Part shown: in pieces, positions 50,432 to 62,567 of the stretch
Position numbering within the stretch: the first letter of the stretch is position 1
Layout of the letters: each line of letters begins with the position of its first letter
DNA from: Piper betle
Taxonomy: Eukaryota; Streptophyta; Magnoliopsida; Piperales; Piperaceae
DNA: 64,000 nucleotides
NCBI GenBank assembly: GCA_033002965.1
Contig: JAURVB010013508.1
Location: 1 to 64,000, forward strand
Reading direction: 5' to 3'
Made by a program: the position numbers and the translations under genes
Notes under the pieces: generated by a model
Seen by the model: only the letters and a program-made list of their open reading frames with translations
Told to the model about the DNA's origin: nothing
Databases searched by the model: none

Positions 50432-51018
50432 CATCCTTGTAGTTTTATTAAATATGTGTAGAAAGCACAGCTAATTGGCCCGACATTGGAGGGATCTGAT
50501 AAAATACCGCCGATACCACCCTATATATAAGACACGATTAAACTTGACACGCAAGGAGTCAAGCAGTGAGGGAGACTCTGATGGTCTGTGGTCCAAGCTC
50601 CAAGCGTATCTGCAAAGAGAGAGTCCTACACCCTTTGGTCCAAGCTCCAACCGCATCAACACATCTACGGCGAGCTTGGACTCCTAACCTACACTAAAAT
50701 CCACTAATCAGTAAAATACTAACATCTCTATATGATGCATGCTTGTGGTGTGTGCTCATACCATCAATACATCCTAATAAAGAAAATAGTGCTAACAAAC
50801 CTATAACTACACATGTTGCACAAAAATCGAGACATAATAATAATAAATAGCGAATAAATAAATAAACAAGAAAATGCACTCATATATAATTAGATAAATA
50901 ATAAATACATAAACATGAATAATACTCTAATTATAAAATAATAATATAATTATACTATATAAATACACGGGTAAACAGATTAAATATCAACATACACTTG
51001 TGTTAGTAAACATATAAG

Positions 51019-51069
<51 letters not shown>

Positions 51070-51213
51070 AATAACTCAATAAATAAACAAATGAACAAAC
51101 AAATAGTTAATACTCATTAATCATGAATATTAATAATATCATAGTCATATAATACAAGAATACATAATTAAATACAAATAAATAATAACATACACAAAAC
51201 AAACAAACAAACA

Positions 51214-51255
<42 letters not shown>

Positions 51256-51487
51256 GATTTAGTAAACATAATAAGACTAATATTCATAAGTAAATATAAT
51301 ATTAATAATATCAAATAATCATTTAAACATTCATCATATATGAGGGTACTGCATAATGCGACACATTTCCAGAATTTGTTGCACAAACTTAACTGTTCCT
51401 TTGCCACCCGAAAAACCTTCTTGGTATCATTAGAATAGAAGATATTGTTAAATATGCGTCAAAACACAACATATATAAGTTAAACAA
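50432..51487 (-). mobile_element. Inverted LTR fragment
   Basis: Reversed family segment from TCTCATCCTTGTAGTTTTA (50432) through ATATGATGCATGC and the AT-rich block. The segment 50432-50700 is repeated at 52051-52230 plus 55551-55640. TA runs lie at 51019-51054 and 51218-51250. Confidence 0.6.
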
Positions 51488-52230
51488 TGAAAGTAAATAA
51501 TTGTGTTGGCCTTAAGTGCGTCTAGCGTTTATTTGTCCTCCCACCAAAGTTGACTGAAGATTTGAAAGACCTACATACATTATATGAAAAACGTCAGTAA
51601 CGAGTGTTACTGGTCTGATAAATGACTAGTTCAACCTGACAAATGGGTATTCCATTACCTACAAAAACTTATAAAACTTTCGATATTGTCTCACACTGGG
51701 CGGTAAGAAAACATACGTAAACAAGTGCCGATGCGCATGCACGGCCAAAATTCATATTCATACATACAATGCTTATGCCCTCACATCCTCCATATTACAC
51801 CCGCCATTATACTTGAATGGCAAAAGGAATAGTTAAATTAGTGCCACAAATTTTGGAAATGCGTTGTGTTAGGTAGTACCATGATACTCTACACTACCTC
51901 GGGGTTTGAAGGAGTACTAGTGCAGTCCATACATATCTCTATACCGCTCACTTTCTTATTCGTGAAATCCGTAAAAATGGGCGTACTTATATAATAGGTT
52001 TAGGGAAGAGGCTTGTATTATATATTTCTTTATCTTCAGTTCGAAAACCAACAAGGGATCTCATCCTTGTAGTTTTATTAAACATGTGTAGAAAAAACAA
52101 CTAAATGGCCCGACATCGGAGGGATCTGATAACAGCACTGTCAATGTCGTCCTACATCTAAAACAAGGTTAAACTCAACACGCATGGAGTGAACCAGGGA
52201 TCCAACAAAGCGAGAGTCCTACATACCTAT
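51488..52230 (-). mobile_element. Inverted LTR E8, first part (interrupted by F1 and E4)
   Basis: Begins with the segment equivalent to 33326 in E6 (GCGT.TAGCGTTTAT.TGTC). It contains a perfect HP2 stem (CAGTAAC-GAGT-GTTACTG, 51596-51613) and reaches the CTCATCCTTG motif at 52050. It continues at 55551-55856 and 58411-58887, with F1 and E4 inserted between. About 160 bp of its 3' end is missing. Confidence 0.6.
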
Positions 52231-55200
52231 TGTAACGACCCGCCCATTCCGAGCCACGAGCCAAGTGTTACTATTGAAACTAAATGTTTCATAAATTAAT
52301 TTTCTATTAATTCTCAAGATTTTTAATAAATCCACAACAATAAATTTACTATATAAATGCTTGGAATAATCTAAGTCCCATGAACCGAACCAACATCCCA
52401 CTGCCACACAAACAATCTTGAGAAAAGAATAGTCCAATAATAGAGTCCTCCAGATGTCCCAGCTATACCCATCCTTCCATGCTCATACTTGCGGAGGCAA
52501 TTCCACGTTAGTGATAAAAATACTAAGCCGTATAATTTAATAAAACAAGTTCATAAACTCCCTATCATTATCAATAATAATGGTTGTTATGACCATTCCA
52601 ACACATCCATTTATTAGCTGATGGTTTAGTCCACCATATCCATTGGTTGGCTGATTGGTCAGTCCACCATGTCCATCTATTGGCTGATGGGTCAATCCAT
52701 CATGTCCATTACCGGCTAGCGAGTCCAATCCGCCATGTCCGTTACCAGCTGGCGAGTCTAATCCACCATGTCCATTAGTTGGCTGATGGGTCAATCCACC
52801 ATGTCCATCTATTGGCTGATGGGTCAGTCTACCATGTCCATCTATTGGCTGATGAGTCCAGTCCACCATGTCCGATTTATTGGCTAGATGGGTCCAATCT
52901 GCCATGTCCGTAATTGGCCAGCGAGTCCAATCCGCCATGTCTGTTATCGGCTGGTGAGTCCAATCCACCATGTCCGTAATTGGTTGGCAAGTCCAATCTG
53001 CCATGTCCATAATTGGCTGATGGGTTAGTCCATCATGTCCATTACCGGCTGGCGAGTCCAATTCGCCATGTCTGTTATCGGTTGGTGAGTCCAATCCACC
53101 ATGTCCATTAGTTGGCTGGTGAGTCCAATCCACCATGTCCATTAGTTGGCTGATGGGTCAGTCCACCATGTCCATTAATTGGCTGATGGGTCAGTCCACC
53201 ATGTCTGTAATTGGCTAGCTAGTCCAATCTGCCATGTCCAATTTATTGGCTGGCGAGTCCAATCTGCCATGTCCATTACCGGCTGGCGAGTCCAATCAGC
53301 CATGTCTGTTATCGGCTGGTGAGTCCAATCCACAATGTCTGTAATTGGCTGGCAAGTCCAATCCGCCGTGTCCAATTTATTGGATGATGGGTTAGTCCAT
53401 CATGTCCATTACCGGCTGGCGAGTCCAATTCGCCATGTCCGTTATCGGTTGGTGAGTCCAATCCACCATGTGCATTAATTGGCTGATGGGTCAGTCCACC
53501 ATGTCCATTAGTTGGCTGATGGGTCAGTCCACCATGTTTGTAATTGGCTAGCGAGTCCAATTTGCCATGTCCAATTTATTGGCTGGCGAGTCCAATCCGC
53601 CATGTTCGTTATCGGCTGGTGAGTCCAATCCGCCATGTCTGTAATTGGCTGGCGAGTCCAATCCGCCATGTCCAATTTATTGGCTGATGCGTTAGTCTAT
53701 CATGTCCATTACCGGCTGGCGAGTCCAATCCGTCATGTTCGTTATCGGCTAGTGAGTCCAATCTACCATGTCCGTAATTGGTTGGCGAGTCCAATCCTCC
53801 ATGTCCAATTTATTGGCTGATGGGTTAGTCCATCATGTCCATTACCGGCTAGCGAGTCCAATTCACATGTCCGTTATCGGTTGGTGAGTCCAATCCACCA
53901 TGTCCATTAGTTGGCTGATGGGTCAGTCCGGGTCAGTCCACCATCTCTATAATTGGCTAGCAAGTCCAATCTGCCATGTCCAATTTATTGGCTGGCGAGT
54001 CCAATCTATCATGTCCATTACCGGCTGGCGAGTCCAATCCGCCATGTTCGTTATCGGCTGGTGAGTCCAATCCGCCATGTCTGTAATTGGCTGGCTAGTC
54101 CAATCTGCCATGTCCAATTTATTGGCTAATGGGTCAGTCCATCATGTCCATTACCGGCTGGCGAGTCCAATCCGCCACGTTCGTTATTGGCTAGTGAGTC
54201 CAATCCACCATGTTCGTAATTGGCTGGCGAGTCTAATCCACCATGTCTAATTTATTGGATGATGGGTCAGTCCATCATGTCCATTACCGGCCGGCGAGTC
54301 CAACCCGCCATGTCCGTTATCGGCTGATGGGTCCAATCCAACATGTCCATTAGTTGGCTGATGGGTCAGTCCACCATGTCCATTACCGGCTGGCGAGTCC
54401 AATCCACCATGTCCATTACCGGCTGGTGAGTCTAATCCACCATGTCCATAATTGGCTAGCGAGTCCAATCCGCCATGTCCAATTTATTGGCTGATGGGTC
54501 AGTCCATCATGTCCATTACCGACTAGCGAGTCCAATCCGCCATGTCCGTTATCGGCTAGTGAGTCCAATCCACCATGTCCGTAATTGGCTGGCGAGTCCA
54601 ATCTGCCATGTCCAATTTATTGACTAATGGGTCAGTCCATCATGTCCATTATCGACTGGCGAGTCCAATCCACCATGTCCGTTATCGGCTAGTGAGTCCA
54701 ATCCACCATGTCCATTAGTTGGCTAATGGGTCAGTCCACCATGTCTATCTATTAGTTGATGGGTCAGTCCACCATGTCCGTAATTGGCTGGCCAGTCCAA
54801 TCCGCCATGTTCAATTTATTGGCTGATGGGTCAGTCCAGCATGTCCATTACTGACTGGCGAGTCCAATCCACCATGTCTGTTATCGACTGGTGAGTCCAT
54901 TCCACCATGTCCATAATTGGCTAACGAATCTAATCCGCCATGTCCAATTTATTGTATTATGGCTGTCAGGTCCATTCTGACATGTTCATTATTGGATTAT
55001 GAAGGGCATAGCCTATGTCAGACTGAGTCAATTCCTTAACCTCAGTTGCACTTGGTGCATGGTGGTCGAATCTGGCTCAGGCCGACTAGGTTATCCAAAA
55101 GGGAAAATATAATATTTTAAATAATTATACGGACCTGGAATTGTGATGAGGTATCTGCAACTACAACGCATGATCCTAATATGAATGTAATTTCTCTAAA

Positions 55201-55550
55201 GCCAAATGCGCTCACAAGCTATCCAGAGGATGTTTCATGTAACAATAGAACTCTCCTTTCTATAGAATAATATGTGTAGAATTCAAGAAGTCGTTATATT
55301 AAATTTTATTAATATGTGTGGCATTTAAGAAGTCATTACATTAAATTTTATAGAAAAGAACATAATCACTCATTACTATATCATTTGTGTGACAATGAAA
55401 AGTCAAAAACTTACTATTAAGTGAATTCGAATGGTTTATAAATAATATTAATTGTTAAAAATTTATTTAATTAAATATTATTTATAGTTCGTTTTAAGAT
55501 TTATAAAACCCTAAATAAAATAACTTAATTATTTTTTTCGGGGTTTTACA
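52231..55550 (+). mobile_element. LTR-like element F1 carrying a large minisatellite
   Basis: Starts TGTAACGACCCGCCC and ends CGGGGTTTTACA, so it has TG..CA ends. It is 3,320 bp and flanked by CCTAT (52226-52230) and CCTGT (55551-55555), a near-perfect 5-bp duplication. The paralogous stretch at 50607-50640 runs through the insertion point uninterrupted. About 2.4 kb of the element is a tandem array. No protein domain was found. It is probably a solo LTR of a second gypsy family. Confidence 0.8.
52600..54985. repeat. 33-bp minisatellite with a 4-unit higher-order repeat
   Basis: About 70 units of 33-34 bp around the core GAGTCCAATCC.CCATGTCC. Units fall into classes by their start: CATTACCGG, CGTTATCGG, CGTAATTGG (33 bp each) and CAATTTATTGG (34 bp). 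In much of the array they follow in that fixed order as a 133-bp block. Open frames on the minus strand (up to 201 codons) are a by-product of the 33-bp unit. Confidence 0.9.
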
Positions 55551-55856
55551 CCTGTGCTCCAAGCTCCAAGCTCATCGACATATATACGGCGAGCTCAGAC
55601 TTCGTAACCTACATCGAAACCCACTACTAAATAAAATATTGGTGTCTCATGCATGTTCGTGGTGTGTGCTTATATCATCAATACATCCTAATAAAAAAAA
55701 TAATGCTAACAAACCTATAACTAAACACGTGGCACAGAAATCAAGATATATTAAATAATAAATAATAAATAAATAAGGAAATGCACTCGTAGATAAATAG
55801 AAGAAAATAAATACATTAACATAAATAATATTCTAATCATAAAATAATAATATAAA
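55551..55856 (-). mobile_element. Inverted LTR E8, second part
   Basis: Resumes E8 after F1 (GCTCCAAGCTCCAAGC, TACGGCGAGCTC) and runs into the AT-rich block, where E4 is inserted. Confidence 0.6.
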
Positions 55857-57168
55857 TGTATAGCACGTGACTCGAGTTAGGGTTTTACGTTACCGAACCA
55901 ATCGGTTCGACCGTTAGTTCGAGTCGAGTCAGTTTCATGAATCGCGTGCTGAGTCGAGACCAGCCGTGAGTTATGAGCGATGAGAGTCAGGTGTACCTGA
56001 ATATATGATGATAACGTCGAGAAGATGGTGAGAAATGAGTTATCAGAATATATGAAAGTATGCAGTATTTTTTTCTTTTTATATGTTTGATCGAAGATAT
56101 AGTTTTAGGCCGAATAACGCGTTAGGACGCGTTGGATTATATTCGGGTGGGTTATTAGTTATAGAGCATGCCATTTGGATGTTGTTGTGTTTGTTTTATT
56201 TTATGGAATTTTTCCATATTTTTCTAGATTTGTTTTAGAATTTATTACGAATTAGTTATTATTTTAACTCGAGTAGGAATCGAGTCAATACTTATTTACG
56301 AAACTGCCATTGAGGGTATTTTTCTCCCTCCCGACCCTTCTTCACCCAAACCCCTGCCACCGCTCGTGCTGCACACCGCCGCCGCCGCCCATTTTCAACG
56401 CCGCCGCCAACGGCCATCACCGCCTCGGCTACCCTGTTTGACACCACCATTGGACCAAGCTCGTCGAGCTGGTGCCGATAGACCCCCTGATTGCCCAGTC
56501 CCGAATCATTGCCGAAAAACCGCTGGAATCCACCGGAAAACCGCCGACACTCGCCGGAACCGCCGAAAAATTGGATTCGTGGGAAATTTGCCGGATCATC
56601 CGTCGAACGCACCTGGTCCAATCTGATCGGACTTCGGACGCCGCTAGGTGCCAAATTCGAGTTTTGAGCCACGAAACGGAAACCCTAGCCGTCGCCGATT
56701 TTCGACGACGCGAGGTATAATTTATTTTAATTTAATTATTTGAAAATATTGATTATTAGAATTGCATGCTAGGATTGGTGAATTGTATGTTATAATAATA
56801 TATATAAATGTAGATTTGATTAAGGATAAAATATGAAATTTGTTTGATTGAGCGGTGTTAAAAATGGTGGCTAAGAAACTAATTAGGGTAACTAGGTAAT
56901 GATCTTGATCTAATGCAAACTAGCCTAAGTAGACTTGCTAGAATTGATATAGGTTGAAGTGTGTTGATTGATGTGTGATTGTGTGTGCATGCTATAGGAT
57001 GTGTGATTCATCATGCGGGCGTTAGTTTTTAGCTTGATTGTGTAGGTACAGTGTAGGAGCTCGCCGCCTAGGCGCGTGGACCCGTTTGGAGCTTCTACCA
57101 GGTCCGTTTAGGACTCGTTCTCTGATTTATGCTATTCCATTGTGTATTTGATTTATCATGTGCAGGAC

Positions 57169-57204
57169 GAGTTAAGTGGCGTTTTATCGGATCCCACTTA
57201 ACTC
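57169..57204 (+). promoter_or_regulatory. U3 dyad in E4
   Basis: GAGTTAAGTGG (57169-57179) pairs perfectly with CCACTTAACTC (57194-57204). Confidence 0.7.
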
Positions 57205-57790
57205 GGGTCATTTAGCCAACAGTTCTTTTCCAGATTAATAACCCTCGAGGATGAGATCCCTCGAGTTTGTTTTCGAACTTCAGATCCAGCTCATGTTGCC
57301 TTCGGGCCTATTGTATAAATCCCAACCCAGACCTATATATATGTATAGTTTTCGTGTTTTTGTGAGAGATTGAATGAGGGAAATCCGACTACCGTGCTAC
57401 GCGAGCGGGCACGTGTGTGTCGATAGTGGGCTCTGGAATGGTGTGCGGGCCGTTTCATTCCCGAGGGATCCTGACAACTCCACCTTTGAGTTCCTCAAAC
57501 CCAGAGAAGTGTGGAGGTTCACGGGTACTGCATTGCAGCGCATGTCTAAACTTGTGGTTTCAAAGGGTACTGAAGGCGACTGCCTGAGAGTACTCGGCCT
57601 TCGTGCTCAAGGCCAGGAGTAATATGGAAGGTGCAGAGGGCGGAAAGGAATGAGATTTGACGCGAGAAGCAATAGAGAAATGGCCGAGGCATGAGAATGT
57701 GAAAGATAGGGGGACGCTGTCGACCCAAGGGCGACGGCTCTCGTATGTGCCCTGATGAGAGTTCTTGAGGAAGTATATGGTTTTCATTCA

Positions 57791-57859
57791 ACAGGAGAGT
57801 TTGCTCTCCTGTGCCAGATTGATATTAGTTATTTTCCGGGCCGGTAACACTCGTTACTG
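57791..57859 (+). other. Paired stem-loops HP1 and HP2 in LTR E4
   Basis: HP1 is ACAGGAGAG-TTTG-CTCTCCTGT (57791-57812), a perfect 9-bp stem. HP2 is CGGTAAC-ACTC-GTTACTG (57842-57859), a 7-bp stem with one G-U pair. Confidence 0.7.
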
Positions 57860-58410
57860 ACGGTTTTTCTATATATATGTAGGTGAGAAATGCGAGTGAT
57901 GAAAGCTGTTGGGATTGCGGAGGAGCAGCACGGAACCGTGCACACATGTACCTGCTGCGTGTAATCTATAATGACGGTGTGTTATTGCTACGTGAATGAT
58001 AATTTTGATGTGTTTGCTTGAATGAATTACTTGTCATGAAACGAACTGATAAATATGAATGAGTAGGGAGCCTTGGAGTTCAGACTCGGCTCAGGTAAAA
58101 ACGAATGAGATAATGATTTAATGTCATGGTAGATTGTTATGTGTTATCGTATTTTTATAAAATAGTATATATTTTCTTTTGGTTTCGCATTTGTTGTTTT
58201 GTCTTATTTTGCTTGTACATTATAGCATGTATGTAGGACCACGTTAGAACCCAATTGTTCCCATTCATGCATTTCACATTTGCATCTCCATCTTGAAACG
58301 CCAAGAGTAGATCCTGGTCGGCTTAACCGAATTTAGTAGATTAACGAACGGTTCGGTCGCCGGTGACATTTCCGGGTCGGTTCACTGGTGAGCCGAAACG
58401 GGGTGTTACA

Positions 58411-58887
58411 ATAATTATATTATATTAATATACGGGTAAACATGAGTAAATATTAACATACACTTGTGTTAGTTAGCATATAAATTAATTAATAAATAAA
58501 TAAATAAAAATGGTTAATACTCATTAATAATGAATATTAAAATATCATAATTATACAACACTAGAATACATAATTAAATAGAAATAAATGATAACATACA
58601 CTTAATGAACAAATATATATATATATATAAACAAATATAATTTAGTAAACATAATAAAACTAATATTCATAAGTAAATATAATATTAATAATAACAAATA
58701 ATCATTTAAACATTCATCATATATACATATAAACAAAAATAAATAAACAATAATCAATAAATAAACAAAATACTCATAACATTAAATGTTCTAAATAATG
58801 TGAATATACATCTAAACTAGTATATGGGCTCTTGAATTACCAAAAACGGCTGAAAATGAGCTGAACTGGACCAAACCAAGCTCAACC
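58411..58887 (-). mobile_element. Inverted LTR E8, third part
   Basis: The AT-rich block resumes after E4 (compare 50930-51010: ACGGGTAAACA, ACATACACTTGTGTTAG). It ends where the next inverted LTR begins. Confidence 0.6.
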
Positions 58888-59129
58888 TATAACACCCCAA
58901 ATCCGGTTTACTCTTGGAATCGGACCGAAATGTCACTGGTCTCGGTTAGGTAGGCTAACCCAAACCCAACCCTTTGGATCTATTCTCCATGTCTCGAGAT
59001 AGAAGATGTTTATTGCTATGCATGGATAGATGCACAAAAATAAACCTAACATGCAACTACATGAATGACAAGACAACCAATTCATACTTAAAATAATGAC
59101 GATAGAAATCGATAAAAAAGGTAAAGTTG

Positions 59130-59176
<47 letters not shown>

Positions 59177-61860
59177 CATTGATATTCACACAAAATTCTA
59201 GTCTGTTGCATAATTCATTCTAAATTTTAGGTCTCGACCCATCTCTGCATTCTAATTACTTTTTACATTAAATCTTGGGTTTTACTTACTGTACTTATTT
59301 AATATCTAAATATATTTATTAAAACATATGAATTCAATTTTAATATCTTACATTACATCACATCATTCCCAATATAATGACAACATAACATAATAGTCTA
59401 TCATTTGACATGTGTGCAAGAGACCTTTACTGCTTCTCCGTCCAGGTTGGCTCATCCTACTCATGATCATCACCTACATATATTATAAAAACATGTTAGT
59501 AACGAGTGTTACTGGTCCAAAAAAATATAACTAATATCAAACTGGCCACGATAGCAAACTCACATACGAAAAAAACATTTCCTATATTTATCGTGAAATC
59601 TTTGAGGGCATCTACTGAACAGAAATTATCTTTAACTAAATTGATCTATTGCTACTGATGCCTCTCTCAACATTTTCTCATTTCACTTTCTCATCCCTTG
59701 GGACTGGTGTCATATCCTAAGACCTTTTTCTTACTTCCATACCCACTTGCGTAGCATGGTTGTTAGTATTTTTGGCTTTGACTGGCACATGCGACTTGCG
59801 TAGCATGGCTGTCGACAGCTTCGATTGGCACATGCTACTTTCAGAACATGGTTGTCGGTATTCCCAGGTTTGACTAGCACATGCCATTTACGTAGCATGG
59901 TTGTCAGCGGCTTCAACTGGCCCATGCCCGCTCGCGTAGTACGGTTATCGGAAAACACAAAAACTATAAGTGTATAGATCTTGGTAGGAATTTATATAAT
60001 AGGCCTGAAGACACCTTGTGGTAGATCTTATTTTCGAAAACATACTCGAGGGATCTCATCCTCGAGGGTTGTTAATATGGGAAACTATTAGACTAAATGA
60101 CCCGAGCTAAGTGGGATCTGATAAAATACCACTCAACTCCTCCTACAATTTGTAAAAATTAAATCATGATAGAATAGAACAATAAATTAGGGGTGAGTCC
60201 TAAACAGACCTGGTAGAAGCTCCGAGCATGTCTCAACACCTAAACGGTGAGCTCCTACTCCATACCTAATCCTCAGTCATGTGGTGATGGTGACAAGGTT
60301 GTGGCCGGCTTGAGTGAGGATCGTGGGGGAAAAGAGAAGGAAGAAAAGAAGAAGGAAGTTGGGTAAGAAGGATGGTGGTGGCTGAATGGTGACAATGTCA
60401 GAAGTGTGGAATATATAAATGTCAAGGGAAAAAAACGAGTGGTCATCTGAGAAAAACAAATGGTCAATTGAGAAAAATGAATGGTCAATGAGTAAAATGA
60501 ATGGTCGGTGAAACAAACGAATGGCCATCCGAGAAAAATAAATGGCTGTCTCATAATTAAAACTTAACTCGACTGAAAATAATAGTCAAACTGACCGGTT
60601 TAGCCGAACCAACTTGGCCTGAGTCAACTTGGTTTGGTTTAAATAAACTATTGGATGAGCTGGTCTTGACTGATGGACATGGACACAGGCTTGGATTGGC
60701 AAACTCATGCACAACTTGGAGGATACGAATGTGGGCAGTTAGACGCAAACACGGGCATATGGGTCGGACGAGGTGGTTAGTGCTCGTCGCTGGAAAGCGC
60801 CAATGACGATGTGGCTGGGATCGCCGCCGGTCTTGATCAATAGGGAGTGTTAAGGTGGAGGTGCTGGTGATGACGATTGGCAGAAACAGGCCACCGGTTG
60901 ACCGTAAAACCACCGGAAAGAACGCAGAATTGCCATGGGTGTGTCGGCGGCAATCACGGCCACGGTAGTGGTCGTGGGTAGTCTCAAAATGCAGATCTTA
61001 GAATGATGAAGTTGTATGGGTGGTTGGATCGGCTGGGGGTTGCTTGTCGGTATCGGAAAATAGTTCGAACACAGATTGGATCGGCCAGGGGTGATCACAG
61101 GCTCTAAAAACTCCAGCACCGGCAACGACTGTGATGGCACCGATGGTCATGAGTGGCACGAATGGAAAGCCATTCACGAGGCAGTCATGGACGTGCCAGT
61201 TCGGTGGTCGGGGGCGAAGCGGAGACTCACCGACGGCGAGCTAAAGTGGCGGTAGCGCTATGAGTGTAAATTCTAAAATCATGGAAAATCTCCAGAAATT
61301 AAGATGGTGAAGCTTGGGCTGATGTGGACAGCTTAGATCTTGCCACGTGGCATGATCTGAACGTCTGACAGCTCGTGGCCTAGTGGGGTCTACTTATGGG
61401 TATATGCAATATACATATGGACGGAAAGCTCGAATCGGGACCGTCCAAAGTCAAAACTAACTCGAGTCCTAAAAGTGACTCTATAGGTGGGAACGAGGCA
61501 AGAAGGCTAAATGGGCTTCAAACCCCGAACTCAATCAAGCTAGGCCTACATAGGCATAATATGGTGATCTAAAATCCCAATGATGCATGCAAATGAAATA
61601 CCTAGAAAATCTCAAATAGATACTAAATACTACAACAACCTAGAACTAGGCTTGAAACCCTGGCTAACCTCTAAAAAATCATTCTATCATCTGCATCTCA
61701 GGTGTACTTGGCCACCATAACATGCTCAAATGGCCATCTGGGCCCCATGCTTTTATTCTGAAAATTGGTCTTCCTTGAGCTTGCTTGAACTGACTCGAGA
61801 TTGGCCCACACTGGACAACCTACAATCGGCTAAAATCCTAACCCGAACTTGGATTTTATA
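58888..61860 (-). mobile_element. Inverted 3' LTR E5 with adjacent polypurine tract
   Basis: On the minus strand it starts TATAAAATCCAAGTTCGGG at 61860 and ends GGGGTGTTATA at 58888, 2,973 bp. Both ends have TA where the family has TG or CA, as expected from C-to-T decay. A polypurine tract (AAGGAGGAGAGGT, 61873-61861) abuts its start, so it is a 3' LTR rather than a solo LTR. HP2 is intact (59498-59513) and HP1 decayed. The GC-rich block lies at about 60240-61260. A TA run is at 59131-59172. Confidence 0.75.
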
Positions 61861-62567
61861 ACCTCTCCTCCTTATAAAAATTCTATCTTCAGAATTTCTC
61901 ACATAACTGCGATCAGAGGACTTAACTGAAGATGTCATCTAGTTGGCAAACTCGTAGCTATCCCTTGAAACCCAGCTACACATAGCCCAAATTGACAAAG
62001 CTCGCTAGCACCTTCATAATCTGGCTGGACAGACTACACGTGGTCAAATCATTTGGTGAAACATGTCATACATGCTGGAACCCTTTGACTAGTCTAACCA
62101 TATATGCTCGAATCATCTCGTTGGACTAGCTTTTAGGGTCACTACAAACAATGGGGACTGAAATGCAATGACCTCGGCCGGGAAAACCTAGGTTCACCCC
62201 TAAGGGTCTACTAGGTGGTCAAGTAGGTACTCTAAAGTACTCCAGGGTACTAGTTTGAGCTACATTAGGAAGAGATATGTCGGTGCAAGGTATGCGGCCT
62301 AACATCTACCCATGTCTCCCTGATCCTCATCAATATAATAGGTCAACTACGTGTAGCCACAGGGCACTCTGCTCTAGATCCTACAACAATACTAGGGTGT
62401 CCTGCGAGTCATATTAGCATATGGTGGACTCTAGTAGCAAAGAAAGGTATATGCTAATGAGTTGTATGGTTCACTGTCGTTAGTCTAAGTCAAACACTCA
62501 AGTGTCCCTGGAAGAGAAACCAGACTACTCACTAGGTCTTAGCTAGTTTAGTCCCTTGTCAAGTATC
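61861..62567 (-). mobile_element. Internal region remnant upstream of LTR E5
   Basis: Begins with the polypurine tract of E5 and is therefore the 3' end of an internal region. I could not recognise coding motifs in it. It is cut at 62568 by element F2. Confidence 0.5.

Larger units (their letters stand above)
55857..58410 (+). mobile_element. Solo LTR E4 nested in E8
   Basis: Starts TGTATAGCACGTGACTCG and ends GGGGTGTTACA, 2,554 bp, flanked by ATAAA (55852-55856) and ATAAT (58411-58415). It contains the GC-rich block (56330-56710), GAG|GTATAA at 56713, the U3 dyad (57169-57204) and the CTCGAG motif (57243-57266). It also has the TATA-like site at 57333 and stem-loops at 57791-57812 and 57842-57859. 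It is the shortest and cleanest copy. Confidence 0.88.

Noticed and set aside
52537..53142. 201-codon open frame on the minus strand, repeating an 11-residue motif
   Set aside because: It is a by-product of a 33-bp tandem repeat that is a multiple of three. The frame is lost wherever a 34-bp unit occurs, and there is no start context or domain.
52600..54985. CRISPR-like array of regular repeats
   Set aside because: Repeats are directly contiguous and diverged, without unique spacers, in plant nuclear DNA inside a retroelement.
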